A stretch of 64,000 nt of DNA, from NCBI GenBank assembly GCA_963082975.1, contig OY720349.1:66648501-66712500 (forward strand), in the 5' to 3' direction. Position 1 is the stretch's first letter; each line of letters opens with the position of its first letter. Origin of the DNA: Labia minor (lineage: Eukaryota > Arthropoda > Insecta > Dermaptera > Spongiphoridae). Below the pieces are notes generated by a model, which searched no databases, was not told the origin of the DNA, and saw only the letters and a list, made by a program, of their open reading frames with translations. The position numbers and the translations under genes were made by a program. Below, one piece after another: positions 9,411-26,300 of this stretch.

Positions 9411-12400
9411 TTCTTTTATGCCGAAAACCTAGGGTCATCCTAAGATGACCTTTCATAATTTTTACGGGAAACTTAAAAAATGAAATTTTTAAAAATAAAT
9501 AATAAATTCGTTCATTTTACATCATATAAATATTAAAAAAACATATTATTGATATTTCTGATGAATAATTATTTTTTTTCCGAAAACCAAGGGTCATCCT
9601 ACGATGACGTTTCATAATTTTTTCGGTAAAATTAAAAAATGAAATGTTTTAAAAAAAATAATAAATTCGTTCTGTTTACATCATAAAAATATTGAAAAAA
9701 TATATTATTGATATTTTTGATGAATAATTATTTTTTTATGCCGAAAACCTAAGGTCATCCTACGATGAACTTTCATAATTTTTAAGGGAAAATTAAAATA
9801 TGAAATTTTTAAAAATAAATAATAAATTCGTTCATTTAACTTCATAAAAATATTAAAAAAATATATTATTGATATTTCTGATGAATAATTATTTTTTTAT
9901 GCCGAAAACCTAGGGTCATCCTACGATGACCTTTCATAATTTTTTCGGTATAATTAAAAAATGATATATTTTAAAAAAAATAATAAATTTGTACATTTTA
10001 CATCAGAAAAATATTAAAAAAATATATTATTGATATTTCTGATGAATAATTATTTTTTTATGCCGAAAACCTAGGGTCATCCTACGATGACCTTTCATAA
10101 TTTTTACGGGAAAATTAAAAAATGAAATTTTTAAAAATAAATAATAAATTCGTACATTTTACATCAGAAAAATATTAAAAAAATATATTATTGATATTTC
10201 TGATGAATAATTATTTTTTTATGACGAAATCCTAGGGTCATCCTACGATGACCTTTCATAATTTTTACGGGAAAATTAAAAAATGAAATTTTTAAAAATA
10301 AATAATAAATTCGTTCATTTTATTCATAAAAATATTAAAAAAATATATTATTGATATTTCTGATGAATAATTATTTTTTTATGCCGAAAACCTAGGGTCA
10401 TCCTACGATGACCTTTCATAATTTTTACGGGAAAATTAAAAAATGAAATTTTTAAAAATAAATAATAAATTCGTACATTTTACATCATAAAAATATTAAA
10501 AAAATATATTATTGATATTTCTGATGAATAATTATTTTTTTATGCCGAAAACCTAGGGTCATCCTACGATGACCTTTCATAATTTTTACGGGAAAATTAA
10601 AAAATGAAATTTTTAAAAATAAATAATAAATTCGTTCAGTTTACATCATAAAAATATTGAAAAAATATATTATTGATATTTCTGAAGAATAATTATTTTT
10701 TTTTCCGAAAACCTAGGGTCATCCTACGATGACCTTTCATAATTTTTACGGGAAAATTAAAAAATGAAATGTTTTAAAAATAAATAATAAATTCGTTCAT
10801 ATAACTTCATAAAAATATTAAAAAAAATATTATTGATATTTTTGATGAATAATTATTTTTTTATGCCGAAAACCTAGTGTCATCCTACGATGACCTTTCA
10901 TAATTTTTACGGGAAAATTAAAAAATGAAATTTTTAAAAATAAATAATAAATTCGTTCATTTTACATCATATAAATATTAAAAAAATATATTATTGATAT
11001 TTCTGATGAATAATTATTTTTTTATACCGAAAACCTAGGGTCATCCTACGATGACCTTTCATAATTTTTTAGGTAAAATTAAAAAATGAAATGTTTTAAA
11101 AAAAATAATAAATTCGTTCTGTTTACATCATAAAAATATTGAAAAAATATATTATTGATATTTCTGAAGAATAATTATTTTTTTTCCGAAAACCTAAGGT
11201 CATCCTACGATGAACTTTCATAATTTTTAAGGGAAAATTAAAATATGAAATTTTTAAAAATAAATAATAAATTCGTTCATTTAACTTCATAAAAATATTA
11301 AAAAAATATATTATTGATATTTCTGATGAATAATTATTTTTTTATGCCGAAAACCTAGGGTCATCCTACGATGACCTTTCATAATTTTTTCGGTATAATT
11401 AAAAAATGAAATATTTTAAAAAAAATAATAAATTTGTACATTTTACATCAGAAAAATATTAAAAAAATATATTATTGATATTTCTGATGAATAATTATTT
11501 TTTTATGCCGAAAACCTAGGGTCATCCTACGATGACCTTTCATAATTTTTACGGGAAAATTAAAAAATGAAATTTTTAAAAATAAATAATAAATTCGTAC
11601 ATTTTACATCAGAAAAATATTAAAAAAATATATTATTGATATTTCTGATGAATAATTATTTTTTTATGACGAAATCCTAGGGTCATCCTACGATGACCTT
11701 TCATAATTTTTACGGGAAAATTAAAAAATGAAATTTTTAAAAATAAATAATAAATTCGTTCATTTTATTAATAAAAATATTAAAAAAATATATTATTGAT
11801 ATTTCTGATGAATAATTATTTTTTTATGCCGAAAACCTAGGGTCATCCTACGATGACCTTTCATAATTTTTACGGGAAAATTAAAAAATGAAATTTTTAA
11901 AAATAAATAATAAATTCGTACATTTTATTCATAAAAATATTAAAAAAATATATTATTGATATTTCTGATGAATAATTATTTTTTTATGCCGAAAACCTAG
12001 GGTCATCCTACGATGACCTTTCATAATTTTTACGGGAAAATTAAAAAATGAAATGTTTTAAAAATAAATAATAAATTCGTTCCTATAACTTCATAAAAAT
12101 ATTAAAAAAAATATTATTGATATTTTTGATGAATAATTATTTTTTTATGCCGAAAACCTAGTGTCATCCTACGATGACCTTTCATAATTTTTACGGGAAA
12201 ATTAAAAAATGAAATTTTTAAAAATAAATAATAAATTCGTTCATTTTACATCATATAAATATTAAAAAAATATATTATTGATATTTCTGATGAATAATTA
12301 TTTTTTTATACCGAAAACCTAGGGTCATCCTACGATGACCTTTCATAATTTTTTAGGTAAAATTAAAAAATGAAATGTTTTAAAAAAAATAATAAATTCG

Positions 12401-15400
12401 TTCTGTTTACATCATAAAAATATTGAAAAAATATATTATTGATATTTCTGAAGAATAATTATTTTTTTTCCGAAAACCTAGGGTCATCCTACGATGACCT
12501 TTCATAATTTTTTAGGTAAAATTAAAAAATTAAATGTTTTAAATAAAATAATAAATTCGTTCATTTTACATCATAAAAATATTAAAAAAATATATTATTG
12601 ATATGTCTGATGAATAATTATTTTATTATGCCGAACACCTAGGGTCATCCTACGATGACCTATCATAATTTTTTCGGTATAATTAAAAAATGAAATATTT
12701 TAAAAAAAATAATAAATTTGTACATTTTACATCAGAAAAATATTAAAAAAATATATTATTGATATTTCTGATGAATAATTATTCATTTATGCCGAAAACC
12801 TAGGGTCATCCTAAGATGACCTTTCATAATTTTTACGGGAAACTTAAAAAATGAAATTTTTAAAAATAAATAATAAATTCGTTCATTTTACATCATATAA
12901 ATATTAAAAAAACATATTATTGATATTTCTGATGAATAATTATTTTTTTTCCGAAAACCTAGGGTCATCCTACGATGACGTTTCATAATTTTTTCGGTAA
13001 AATTAAAAAATGAAATGTTTTAAAAAAAATAATAAATTCGTTCTGTTTACATCATAAAAATATTGAAAAAATATATTATTGATATTTTTGATGAATAATT
13101 ATTTTTTTATGCCGAAAACCTAAGGTCATCCTACGATGAACTTTCATAATTTTTAAGGGAAAATTAAAATATGAAATTTTTAAAAATAAATAATAAATTC
13201 GTTCATTTAACTTCATAAAAATATTAAAAAAATATATTATTGATATTTCTGATGAATAATTATTTTTTTATGCCGAAAACCTAGGGTCATCCTACGATGA
13301 CCTTTCATAATTTTTTCGGTATAATTAAAAAATGATATATTTTAAAAAAAATAATAAATTTGTACATTTTACATCAGAAAAATATTAAAAAAATATATTA
13401 TTGATATTTCTGATGAATAATTATTTTTTTATGCCGAAAACCTAGGGTCATCCTACGATGACCTTTCATAATTTTTACGGGAAAATTAAAAAATGAAATT
13501 TTTAAAAATAAATAATAAATTCGTACATTTTACATCAGAAAAATATTAAAAAAATATATTATTGATATTTCTGATGAATAATTATTTTTTTATGACGAAA
13601 TCCTAGGGTCATCCTACGATGACCTTTCATAATTTTTACGGGAAAATTAAAAAATGAAATTTTTAAAAATAAATAATAAATTCGTTCATTTTATTCATAA
13701 AAATATTAAAAAAATATATTATTGATATTTCTGATGAATAATTATTTTTTTATGCCGAAAACCTAGGGTCATCCTACGATGACCTTTCATAATTTTTACG
13801 GGAAAATTAAAAAATGAAATTTTTAAAAATAAATAATAAATTCGTACATTTTACATCATAAAAATATTAAAAAAATATATTATTGATATTTCTGATGAAT
13901 AATTATTTTTTTATGCCGAAAACCTAGGGTCATCCTACGATGACCTTTCATAATTTTTACGGGAAAATTAAAAAATGAAATTTTTAAAAATAAATAATAA
14001 ATTCGTTCAGTTTACATCATAAAAATATTGAAAAAATATATTATTGATATTTCTGAAGAATAATTATTTTTTTTTCCGAAAACCTAGGGTCATCCTACGA
14101 TGACCTTTCATAATTTTTACGGGAAAATTAAAAAATGAAATGTTTTAAAAATAAATAATAAATTCGTTCATATAACTTCATAAAAATATTAAAAAAAATA
14201 TTATTGATATTTTTGATGAATAATTATTTTTTTATGCCGAAAACCTAGTGTCATCCTACGATGACCTTTCATAATTTTTACGGGAAAATTAAAAAATGAA
14301 ATTTTTAAAAATAAATAATAAATTCGTTCATTTTACATCATATAAATATTAAAAAAATATATTATTGATATTTCTGATGAATAATTATTTTTTTATACCG
14401 AAAACCTAGGGTCATCCTACGATGACCTTTCATAATTTTTTAGGTAAAATTAAAAAATGAAATGTTTTAAAAAAAATAATAAATTCGTTCTGTTTACATC
14501 ATAAAAATATTGAAAAAATATATTATTGATATTTCTGAAGAATAATTATTTTTTTTCCGAAAACCTAAGGTCATCCTACGATGAACTTTCATAATTTTTA
14601 AGGGAAAATTAAAATATGAAATTTTTAAAAATAAATAATAAATTCGTTCATTTAACTTCATAAAAATATTAAAAAAATATATTATTGATATTTCTGATGA
14701 ATAATTATTTTTTTATGCCGAAAACCTAGGGTCATCCTACGATGACCTTTCATAATTTTTTCGGTATAATTAAAAAATGAAATATTTTAAAAAAAATAAT
14801 AAATTTGTACATTTTACATCAGAAAAATATTAAAAAAATATATTATTGATATTTCTGATGAATAATTATTTTTTTATGCCGAAAACCTAGGGTCATCCTA
14901 CGATGACCTTTCATAATTTTTACGGGAAAATTAAAAAATGAAATTTTTAAAAATAAATAATAAATTCGTACATTTTACATCAGAAAAATATTAAAAAAAT
15001 ATATTATTGATATTTCTGATGAATAATTATTTTTTTATGACGAAATCCTAGGGTCATCCTACGATGACCTTTCATAATTTTTACGGGAAAATTAAAAAAT
15101 GAAATTTTTAAAAATAAATAATAAATTCGTTCATTTTATTCATAAAAATATTAAAAAAATATATTATTGATATTTCTGATGAATAATTATTTTTTTATGC
15201 CGAAAACCTAGGGTCATCCTACGATGACCTTTCATAATTTTTACGGGAAAATTAAAAAATGAAATTTTTAAAAATAAATAATAAATTCGTACATTTTATT
15301 CATAAAAATATTAAAAAAATATATTATTGATATTTCTGATGAATAATTATTTTTTTATGCCGAAAACCTAGGGTCATCCTACGATGACCTTTCATAATTT

Positions 15401-18400
15401 TTACGGGAAAATTAAAAAATGAAATTTTTAAAAATAAATAATAAATTCGTTCAGTTTACATCATAAAAATATTGAAAAAATATATTATTGATATTTCTGA
15501 AGAATAATTATTTTTTTTTCCGAAAACCTAGGGTCATCCTACGATGACCTTTCATAATTTTTACGGGAAAATTAAAAAATGAAATGTTTTAAAAATAAAT
15601 AATAAATTCGTTCCTATAACTTCATAAAAATATTAAAAAAAATATTATTGATATTTTTGATGAATAATTATTTTTTTATGCCGAAAACCTAGTGTCATCC
15701 TACGATGACCTTTCATAATTTTTACGGGAAAATTAAAAAATGAAATTTTTAAAAATAAATAATAAATTCGTTCATTTTACATCATATAAATATTAAAAAA
15801 ATATATTATTGATATTTCTGATGAATAATTATTTTTTTATACCGAAAACCTAGGGTCATCCTACGATGACCTTTCATAATTTTTTAGGTAAAATTAAAAA
15901 ATGAAATGTTTTAAAAAAAATAATAAATTCGTTCTGTTTACATCATAAAAATATTGAAAAAATATATTATTGATATTTCTGAAGAATAATTATTTTTTTT
16001 CCGAAAACCTAGGGTCATCCTACGATGACCTTTCATAATTTTTACGGGAAAATTAAAAAATGAAATTTTTAAAAATAAATAATAAATTCGTTCATTTTAC
16101 ATCATATAAATATTAAAAAAATATATTATTGATATTTCTGATGAATAATTATTTTTTTATACCGAAAACCTAGGGTCATCCTACGATGACCTTTCATAAT
16201 TTTTTAGGTAAAATTAAAAAATGAAATGTTTTAAAAAAAATAATAAATTCGTTCTGTTTACATCATAAAAATATTGAAAAAATATATTATTGATATTTCT
16301 GATGAATAATTATTCTTTTATGCCGAAAACCTAGGGTCATCCTAAGATGACCTTTCATAATTTTTACGGGAAACTTAAAAAATGAAATTTTTAAAAATAA
16401 ATAATAAATTCGTTCATTTTACATCATATAAATATTAAAAAAACATATTATTGATATTTCTGATGAATAATTATTTTTTTTCCGAAAACCTAGGGTCATC
16501 CTACGATGACGTTTCATAATTTTTTCGGTAAAATTAAAAAATGAAATGTTTTAAAAAAAATAATAAATTCGTTCTGTTTACATCATAAAAATATTGAAAA
16601 AATATATTATTGATATTTCTGAAGAATAATTATTTTTTTTCCGAAAACCTAAGGTCATCCTACGATGAACTTTCATAATTTTTAAGGGAAAATTAAAATA
16701 TGAAATTTTTAAAAATAAATAATAAATTCGTTCATTTAACTTCATAAAAATATTAAAAAAATATATTATTGATATTTCTGATGAATAATTATTTTTTTAT
16801 GCCGAAAACCTAGGGTCATCCTACGATGACCTTTCATAATTTTTTCGGTATAATTAAAAAATGAAATATTTTAAATAAAATAATAAATTTGTACATTTTA
16901 CATCAGAAAAATATTAAAAAAATATATTATTGATATTTCTGATGAATAATTATTTTTTTATGCCTAAAACCTAGGGTCATCCTACGATGACCTTTCATAA
17001 TTTTTACGGGAAAATTAAAAAATGAAATTTTTAAAAATAAATAATAAATTCGTACATTTTACATCAGAAAAATATTAAAAAAATATATTATTGATATTTC
17101 TGATGAATAATTATTTTTTTATGACGAAATCCTAGGGTCATCCTACGATGACGTTTCATAATTTTTACGGGAAAATTAAAAAATGAAATTTTTAAAAATA
17201 AATAATAAATTCGTTCATTTTATTCATAAAAATATTAAAAAAATATATTATTGATATTTCTGATGAATAATTATTTTTTTATGCCGAAAACCTAGGGTCA
17301 TCCTACGATGACCTTTCATAATTTTTACGGGAAAATTAAAAAATGAAATTTTTAAAAATAAATAATAAATTCGTACATTTTACATCATAAAAATATTAAA
17401 AAAATATATTATTGATATTTCTGATGAATAATTATTTTTTTATGCCGAAAACCTAGGGTCATCCTACGATGACCTTTCATAATTTTTACGGGAAAATTAA
17501 AAAATGAAATTTTTAAAAATAAATAATAAATTCGTTCAGTTTACATCATAAAAATATTGAAAAAATATATTATTGATATTTCTGAAGAATGATTATTTTT
17601 TTTCCGAAAACCTAGGGTCATCCTACGATGACCTTTCATAATTTTTACGGGAAAATTAAAAAATGAAATGTTTTAAAAATAAATAATAAATTCGTTCATA
17701 TAACTTCATAAAAATATTAAAAAAAATATTATTGATATTTTTGATGAATAATTATTTTTTTATGCCGAAAACCTAGTGTCATCCTACGATGACCTTTCAT
17801 AATTTTTACGGGAAAATTAAAAAATGAAATTTTTAAAAATAAATAATAAATTCGTTCATTTTACATCATATAAATATTAAAAAAATATATTATTGATATT
17901 TCTGATGAATAATTATTTTTTTATACCGAAAACCTAGGGTCATCCTACGATGACCTTTCATAATTTTTTAGGTAAAATTAAAAAATGAAATGTTTTAAAA
18001 AAAATAATAAATTCGTTCTGTTTACATCATAAAAATATTGAAAAAATATATTATTGATATTTCTGAAGAATAATTATTTTTTTTCCGAAAACCTAGGGTC
18101 ATCCTACGATGACCTTTCATAATTTTTTAGGTAAAATTAAAAAATTAAATGTTTTAAATAAAATAATAAATTCGTTCATTTTACATCATAAAAATATTAA
18201 AAAAATATATTATTGATATTTCTGATGAATAATTATTTTATTATGCCGAACACCTAGGGTCATCCTACGATGACCTTTCATAATTTTTACGGGAAACTTA
18301 AAAAATGAAATTTTTAAAAATAAATAATAAATTCGTTCATTTTACATCATATAAATATTAAAAAAATATATTATTGATATTTCTGATGAATAATTATTTT

Positions 18401-20484
18401 TTTATGCCGAAAACCTAAGGTCATCCTACGATGACCTTTCATAATTTTTAAGGGAAAATTAAAATATGAACTTTTTAAAAATAAATAATAAATTCGTTCA
18501 TTTACCTTCATAAAAATATTAAAAAAATATATTATTGATATTTCTGATGAATAATTATTTTTTTATGCCGAAAACCTAGGGTCATCCTACGATGACCTAT
18601 CATAATTTTTTCGGTATAATTAAAAAATGAAATATTTTAAAAAAAATAATAAATTTGTACATTTTACATCAGAAAAATATTAAAAAAATATATTATTGAT
18701 ATTTCTGATGAATAATTATTTTATTATGCCGAAAACCTAGGGTCATCCTAAGATGACCTTTCATAATTTTTACGGGAAACTTAAAAAATGAAATTTTTAA
18801 AAATAAATAATAAATTCGTTCATTTTACATCATTTAAATATTAAAAAAATATATTATTGATATTTCTGATGAATAATTATTTTTTTTCCGAAAACCTAGG
18901 GTCATCCTACGATGACGTTTCATAATTTTTTCGGTAAAATTAAAAAATGAAATGTTTTAAAAAAAATAATAAATTCGTTCTGTTTACATCATAAAAATAT
19001 TGAAAAAATATATTATTGATATTTTTGATGAATAATTATTTTTTTATGCCGAAAACCTAAGGTCATCCTACGATGAACTTTCATAATTTTTAAGGGAAAA
19101 TTAAAATATGAAATTTTTAAAAATAAATAATAAATTCGTTCATTTAACTTCATAAAAATATTAAAAAAATATATTATTGATATTTCTGATGAATAATTAT
19201 TTTTTTATGCCGAAAACCTAGGGTCATCCTACGATGACCTTTCATAATTTTTACGGGAAAATTAAAAAATGAAATTTTTAAAAATAAATAATAAATTCGT
19301 ACATTTTACATCAGAAAAATATTAAAAAAATATATTATTGATATTTCTGATGAATAATTATTTTTTTATGACGAAATCCTAGGGTCATCCTACGATGACC
19401 TTTCATAATTTTTACGGGAAAATTAAAAAATGAAATTTTTAAAAATAAATAATAAATTCGTTCATTTTATTCATAAAAATATTAAAAAAATATATTATTG
19501 ATATTTCTGATGAATAATTATTTTTTTATGCCGAAAACCTAGGGTCATCCTACGATGACCTTTCATAATTTTTACGGGAAAATTAAAAAATGAAATTTTT
19601 AAAAATAAATAATAAATTCGTACATTTTATTCATAAAAATATTAAAAAAATATATTATTGATATTTCTGATGAATAATTATTTTTTTATGCCGAAAACCT
19701 AGGGTCATCCTACGATGACCTTTCATAATTTTTACGGGAAAATTAAAAAATGAAATGTTTTAAAAATAAATAATAAATTCGTTCCTATAACTTCATAAAA
19801 ATATTAAAAAAAATATTATTGATATTTTTGATGAATAATTATTTTTTTATGCCGAAAACCTAGTGTCATCCTACGATGACCTTTCATAATTTTTACGGGA
19901 AAATTAAAAAATGAAATTTTTAAAAATAAATAATAAATTCGTTCATTTTACATCATATAAATATTAAAAAAATATATTATTGATATTTCTGATGAATAAT
20001 TATTTTTTTATACCGAAAACCTAGGGTCATCCTACGATGACCTTTCATAATTTTTTAGGTAAAATTAAAAAATGAAATGTTTTAAAAAAAATAATAAATT
20101 CGTTCTGTTTACATCATAAAAATATTGAAAAAATATATTATTGATATTTCTGAAGAATAATTATTTTTTTTCCGAAAACCTAGGGTCATCCTACGATGAC
20201 CTTTCATAATTTTTTAGGTAAAATTAAAAAATTAAATGTTTTAAATAAAATAATAAATTCGTTCATTTTACATCATAAAAATATTAAAAAAATATATTAT
20301 TGATATTTCTGATGAATAATTATTTTATTATGCCGAACACCTAGGGTAATCCTACGATGACCTATCATAATTTTTTCGGTATAATTAAAAAATGAAATAT
20401 TTTAAAAAAAATAATAAATTTGTACATTTTACATCAGAAAAATATTAAAAAAATATATTATTGATATTTCTGATGAATAATTAT
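9411..20484. repeat. Three recurring higher-order blocks of ~3.4, 3.5 and 4.2 kb
   Basis: The monomer with a diagnostic base in its T run (attcttttatg or attcatttatg) follows the same class order and recurs at 9411, 12,782, 16,313 and 20,484, giving spacings of 3371, 3531 and 4171 bp, about 21, 22 and 26 monomers. Inside them the rare cctagtgtcat monomer recurs at 10,877, 12,161, 14,248, 15,692, 17,776 and 19,863. Three of those spacings are 2084-2087 bp (13 monomers) and the others 1284 and 1444 bp (8 and 9 monomers). The blocks differ by whole monomers. Confidence 0.75.
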
Positions 20485-23400
20485 TCTTTTATGCCGAAAA
20501 CCTAGGGTCATCCTAAGATGACCTTTCATAATTTTTACGGGAAACTTAAAAAATGAAATTTTTAAAAATAAATAATAAATTCGTTCATTTTACATCATAT
20601 AAATATTAAAAAAACATATTATTGATATTTCTGATGAATAATTATTTTTTTTCCGAAAACCTAGGGTCATCCTACGATGACGTTTCATAATTTTTTCGGT
20701 AAAATTAAAAAATGAAATGTTTTAAAAAAAATAATAAATTCGTTCTGTTTACATCATAAAAATATTGAAAAAATATATTATTGATATTTCTGAAGAATAA
20801 TTATTTTTTTTCCGAAAACCTAAGGTCATCCTACGATGAACTTTCATAATTTTTAAGGGAAAATTAAAATATGAAATTTTTAAAAATAAATAATAAATTC
20901 GTTCATTTAACTTCATAAAAATATTAAAAAAATATATTATTGATATTTCTGATGAATAATTATTTTTTTATGCCGAAAACCTAGGGTCATCCTACGATGA
21001 CCTTTCATAATTTTTTCGGTATAATTAAAAAATGAAATATTTTAAATAAAATAATAAATTTGTAAATTTTACATCAGAAAAATATTAAAAAAATATATTA
21101 TTGATATTTCTGATGAATAATTATTTTTTTATGCCGAAAACCTAGGGTCATCCTACGATGACCTTTCATAATTTTTACGGGAAAATTAAAAAATGAAATT
21201 TTTAAAAATAAATAATAAATTCGTACATTTTACATCAGAAAAATATTAAAAAAATATATTATTGATATTTCTGATGAATAATTATTTTTTTATGACGAAA
21301 TCCTAGGGTCATCCTACGATGACGTTTCATAATTTTTACGGGAAAATTAAAAAATGAAATTTTTAAAAATAAATAATAAATTCGTTCATTTTATTCATAA
21401 AAATATTGAAAAAATATATTATTGATATTTCTGAAGAATGATTATTTTTTTTCCGAAAACCTAGGGTCATCCTACGATGACCTTTCATAATTTTTACGGG
21501 AAAATTAAAAAATGAAATTTTTAAAAATAAATAATAAATTCGTTCATTTTACATCATATAAATATTAAAAAAATATATTATTGATATTTCTGATGAATAA
21601 TTATTTTTTTATACCGAAAACCTAGGGTCATCCTACGATGACCTTTCATAATTTTTTAGGTAAAATTAAAAAATGAAATGTTTTAAAAAAAATAATAAAT
21701 TCGTTCTGTTTACATCATAAAAATATTGAAAAAATATATTATTGATATTTCTGAAGAATAATTATTTTTTTTCCGAAAACCTAGGGTCATCCTACGATGA
21801 CCTTTCATAATTTTTTAGGTAAAATTAAAAAATTAAATGTTTTAAATAAAATAATAAATTCGTTCATTTTACATCATAAAAATATTAAAAAAATATATTA
21901 TTGATATTCTGATGAATAATTATTTTATTATGCCGAACACCTAGGGTCATCCTACGATGACCTTTCATAATTTTTACGGGAAACTTAAAAAATGAAATTT
22001 TTAAAAATAAATAATAAATTCGTTCATTTTACATCATATAAATATTAAAAAAATATATTATTGATATTTCTGATGAATAATTATTTTTTTATGCCGAAAA
22101 CCTAAGGTCATCCTACGATGACCTTTCATAATTTTTAAGGGAAAATTAAAATATGAACTTTTTAAAAATAAATAATAAATTCGTTCATTTACCTTCATAA
22201 AAATATTAAAAAAATATATTATTGATATTTCTGATGAATAATTATTTTTTTATGCCGAAAACCTAGGGTCATCCTACGATGACCTATCATAATTTTTTCG
22301 GTATAATTAAAAAATGAAATATTTTAAAAAAAATAATAAATTTGTACATTTTACATCAGAAAAATATTAAAAAAATATATTATTGATATTTCTGATGAAT
22401 AATTATTTTTTTATGCCGAAAACCTAGGGTCATCCTAAGATGACCTTTCATAAATTTTACGGGAAACTTAAAAAATGAAATTTTTAAAAATAAATAATAA
22501 ATTCGTTCATTTTACATCATTTAAATATTAAAAAAATATATTATTGATATTTCTGATGAATAATTATTTTTTTTCCGAAAACCTCGGGTCATCCTACGAT
22601 GACGTTTCATAATTTTTTCGGTAAAATTAAAAAATGAAATGTTTTAAAAAAAATAATAAATTCGTTCTGTTTACATCATAAAAATATTGAAAAAATATAT
22701 TATTGATATTTTTGATGAATAATTATTTTTTTATGCCGAAAACCTAAGGTCATCCTACGATGAACTTTCATAATTTTTAAGGGAAAATTAAAATATGAAA
22801 TTTTTAAAAATAAATAATAAATTCGTTCATTTAACTTCATAAAAATATTAAAAAAATATATTATTGATATTTCTGATGAATAATTATTTTTTTATGCCGA
22901 AAACCTAGGGTCATCCTACGATGACCTTTCATAATTTTTTCGGTATAATTAAAAAATGAAATATTTTAAAAAAAATAATAAATTTGTACATTTTACATCA
23001 GAAAAATATTAAAAAAATATATTATTGATATTTCTGATGAATAATTATTTTTTTATGCCGAAAAACTAGGGTCATCCTACGATGACCTTTCATAATTTTT
23101 ACGGGAAAATTAAAAAATGAAATTTTTAAAAATAAATAATAAATTCGTACATTTTACATCAGAAAAATATTAAAAAAATATATTATTGATATTTCTGATG
23201 AATAATTATTTTTTTATGACGAAATCCTAGGGTCATCCTACGATGACCTTTCATAATTTTTACGGGAAAATTAAAAAATGAAATTTTTAAAAATAAATAA
23301 GAAATTGGTTCATTTTATTCATAAAAATATTAAAAAAATATATTATTGATATTTCTGATGAATAATTATTTTTTTATGCCGAAAACCTAGGGTCATCCTA

Positions 23401-26300
23401 CGATGACCTTTCATAATTTTTACGGGAAAATTAAAAAATGAAATTTTTAAAAATAAATAATAAATTCGTACATTTTACATCATAAAAATATTAAAAAAAT
23501 ATATTATTGATATTTCTGATGAATAATTATTTTTTTATGCCGAAAACCTAGGGTCATCCTACGATGACCTTTCATAATTTTTACGGGAAAATTAAAAAAT
23601 GAAATTTTTAAAAATAAATAATAAATTCGTTCAGTTTACATCATAAAAATATTGAAAAAATATATTATTGATATTTCTGAAGAATAATTATTTTTTTTTC
23701 CGAAAACCTAGGGTCATCCTACGATGACCTTTCATAATTTTTACGGGAAAATTAAAAAATGAAATGTTTTAAAAATAAATAATAAATTCGTTTATATAAC
23801 TTCATAAAAATATTAAAAAAAATATTATTGATATTTTTGATGAATAATTATTTTTTTATGCCGAAAACCTAGTGTCATCCTACGATGACCTTTCATAATT
23901 TTTACGGGAAAATTAAACAATGAAATTTTTAAAAATAAATAATAAATTCGTTCATTTTACATCATATAAATATTAAAAAAATATATTATTGATATTTTTG
24001 ATGAATAATTATTTTTTTATACCGAAAACCTAGGGTCATCCTACGATGACCTTTCATAATTTTTAAGGGAAAATTAAAATATGAAATTTTTAAAAATAAA
24101 TAATAAACTCGTTCATTTAACTTCATAAAAATATTAAAAAAAATATTATTGATATTTTTGATGAATAATTATTTTTTTATACCGAAAACCTAGGGTCATC
24201 CTACGATGACCTTTCATAATTTTTACGGGAAAATTAAAAAATGAAATTTTTAAAAATAAATAATAAATTCGTTCATTTTACATCATTTAAATATTAAAAA
24301 AATATATTATTGATATTTCTGATGAATAATTATTTTTTTTCCGAAAACCTAGGGTCATCCTACGATGACGTTTCATAATTTTTTCGGTAAAATTAAAAAA
24401 TGAAATGTTTTAAAAAAAATAATAAATTCGTTCTGTTTACATCATAAAAATATTGAAAAAATATATTATTGATATTTTTGATGAATAATTATTTTTTTAT
24501 GCCGAAAACCTAAGGTCATCCTACGATGAACTTTCATAATTTTTAAGGGAAAATTAAAATATGAAATTTTTAAAAATAAATAATAAATTCGTTCATTTAA
24601 CTTCATAAAAATATTAAAAAAATATATTATTGATATTTCTGATGAATAATTATTTTTTTATGCCGAAAACCTAGGGTCATCCTACGATGACCTTTCATAA
24701 TTTTTTCGGTATAATTAAAAAATGAAATATTTTAAAAAAAATAATAAATTTGTACATTTTACATCAGAAAAATATTAAAAAAATATATTATTGATATTTC
24801 TGATGAATAATTATTTTTTTATGCCGAAAAACTAGGGTCATCCTACGATGACCTTTCATAATTTTTACGGGAAAATTAAAAAATGAAATTTTTAAAAATA
24901 AATAATAAATTCGTACATTTTACATCAGAAAAATATTAAAAAAATATATTATTGATATTTCTGATGAATAATTATTTTTTTATGACGAAATCCTAGGGTC
25001 ATCCTACGATGACCTTTCATAATTTTTACGGGAAAATTAAAAAATGAAATTTTTAAAAATAAATAAGAAATTCGTTCATTTTATTCATAAAAATATTAAA
25101 AAAATATATTATTGATATTTCTGATGAATAATTATTTTTTTATGCCGAAAACCTAGGGTCATCCTACGATGACCTTTCATAATTTTTACGGGAAAATTAA
25201 AAAATGAAATTTTTAAAAATAAATAATAAATTCGTACATTTTACATCATAAAAATATTAAAAAAATATATTATTGATATTTCTGATGAATAATTATTTTT
25301 TTATGCCGAAAACCTAGGGTCATCCTACGATGACCTTTCATAATTTTTTCGGTAAAATTAAAAAATGAAATGTTTTAAAAAAAATAATAAATTCGTTCTG
25401 TTTACATCATAAAAATATTGAAAAAATATATTATTGATATTTTTGATGAATAATTATTTTTTTATGCCGAAAACCTAAGGTCATCCTACGATGAACTTTC
25501 ATAATTTTTAAGGGAAAATTAAAATATGAAATTTTTAAAAATAAATAATAAATTCGTTCATTTAACTTCATAAAAATATTAAAAAAATATATTATTGATA
25601 TTTCTGATGAATAATTATTTTTTTATGCCGAAAACCTAGGGTCATCCTACGATGACCTTTCATAATTTTTTCGGTATAATTAAAAAATGATATATTTTAA
25701 AAAAAATAATAAATTTGTACATTTTACATCAGAAAAATATTAAAAAAATATATTATTGATATTTCTGATGAATAATTATTTTTTTATGCCGAAAACCTAG
25801 GGTCATCCTACGATGACCTTTCATAATTTTTTAGGTAAAATTAAAAAATTAAATGTTTTAAATAAAATAATAAATTCGTTCATTTTACATCATAAAAATA
25901 TTAAAAAAATATATTATTGATATTTCTGATGAATAATTATTTTATTATGCCGAACACCTAGGGTCATCCTACGATGACCTTTCATAATTTTTACGGGAAA
26001 CTTAAAAAATGAAATTTTTAAAAATAAATAATAAATTCGTTCATTTTACATCATATAAATATTAAAAAAATATATTATTGATATTTCTGATGAATAATTA
26101 TTTTTTTATGCCGAAAACCTAAGGTCATCCTACGATGACCTTTCATAATTTTTAAGGGAAAATTAAAATATGAACTTTTTAAAAATAAATAATAAATTCG
26201 TTCATTTTACATCATATAAATATTAAAAAAATATATTATTGATATTTCTGATGAATAATTATTTTTTTATACCGAAAACCTAGGGTCATCCTACGATGAC
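12500..26300. repeat. 13.8-kb tandem duplication, copy A (~86 monomers)
   Basis: Unique markers recur 13,802 bp to the right: gatatgtctgatg (12,601 and 26,403), the ttaggtaaa class joint (12,512 and 26,314), the catataactt joint (14,168 and 27,970), the cctataact variant (19,784 and 33,586) and cctagggtaatcc (20,340 and 34,142). Farther right the offset falls to 13,162 and then 13,002, explained by whole-monomer losses in copy B. Copy A lost about two monomers near 19.74 kb relative to later copies. The start lies within about 12,475-12,515. Confidence 0.82.
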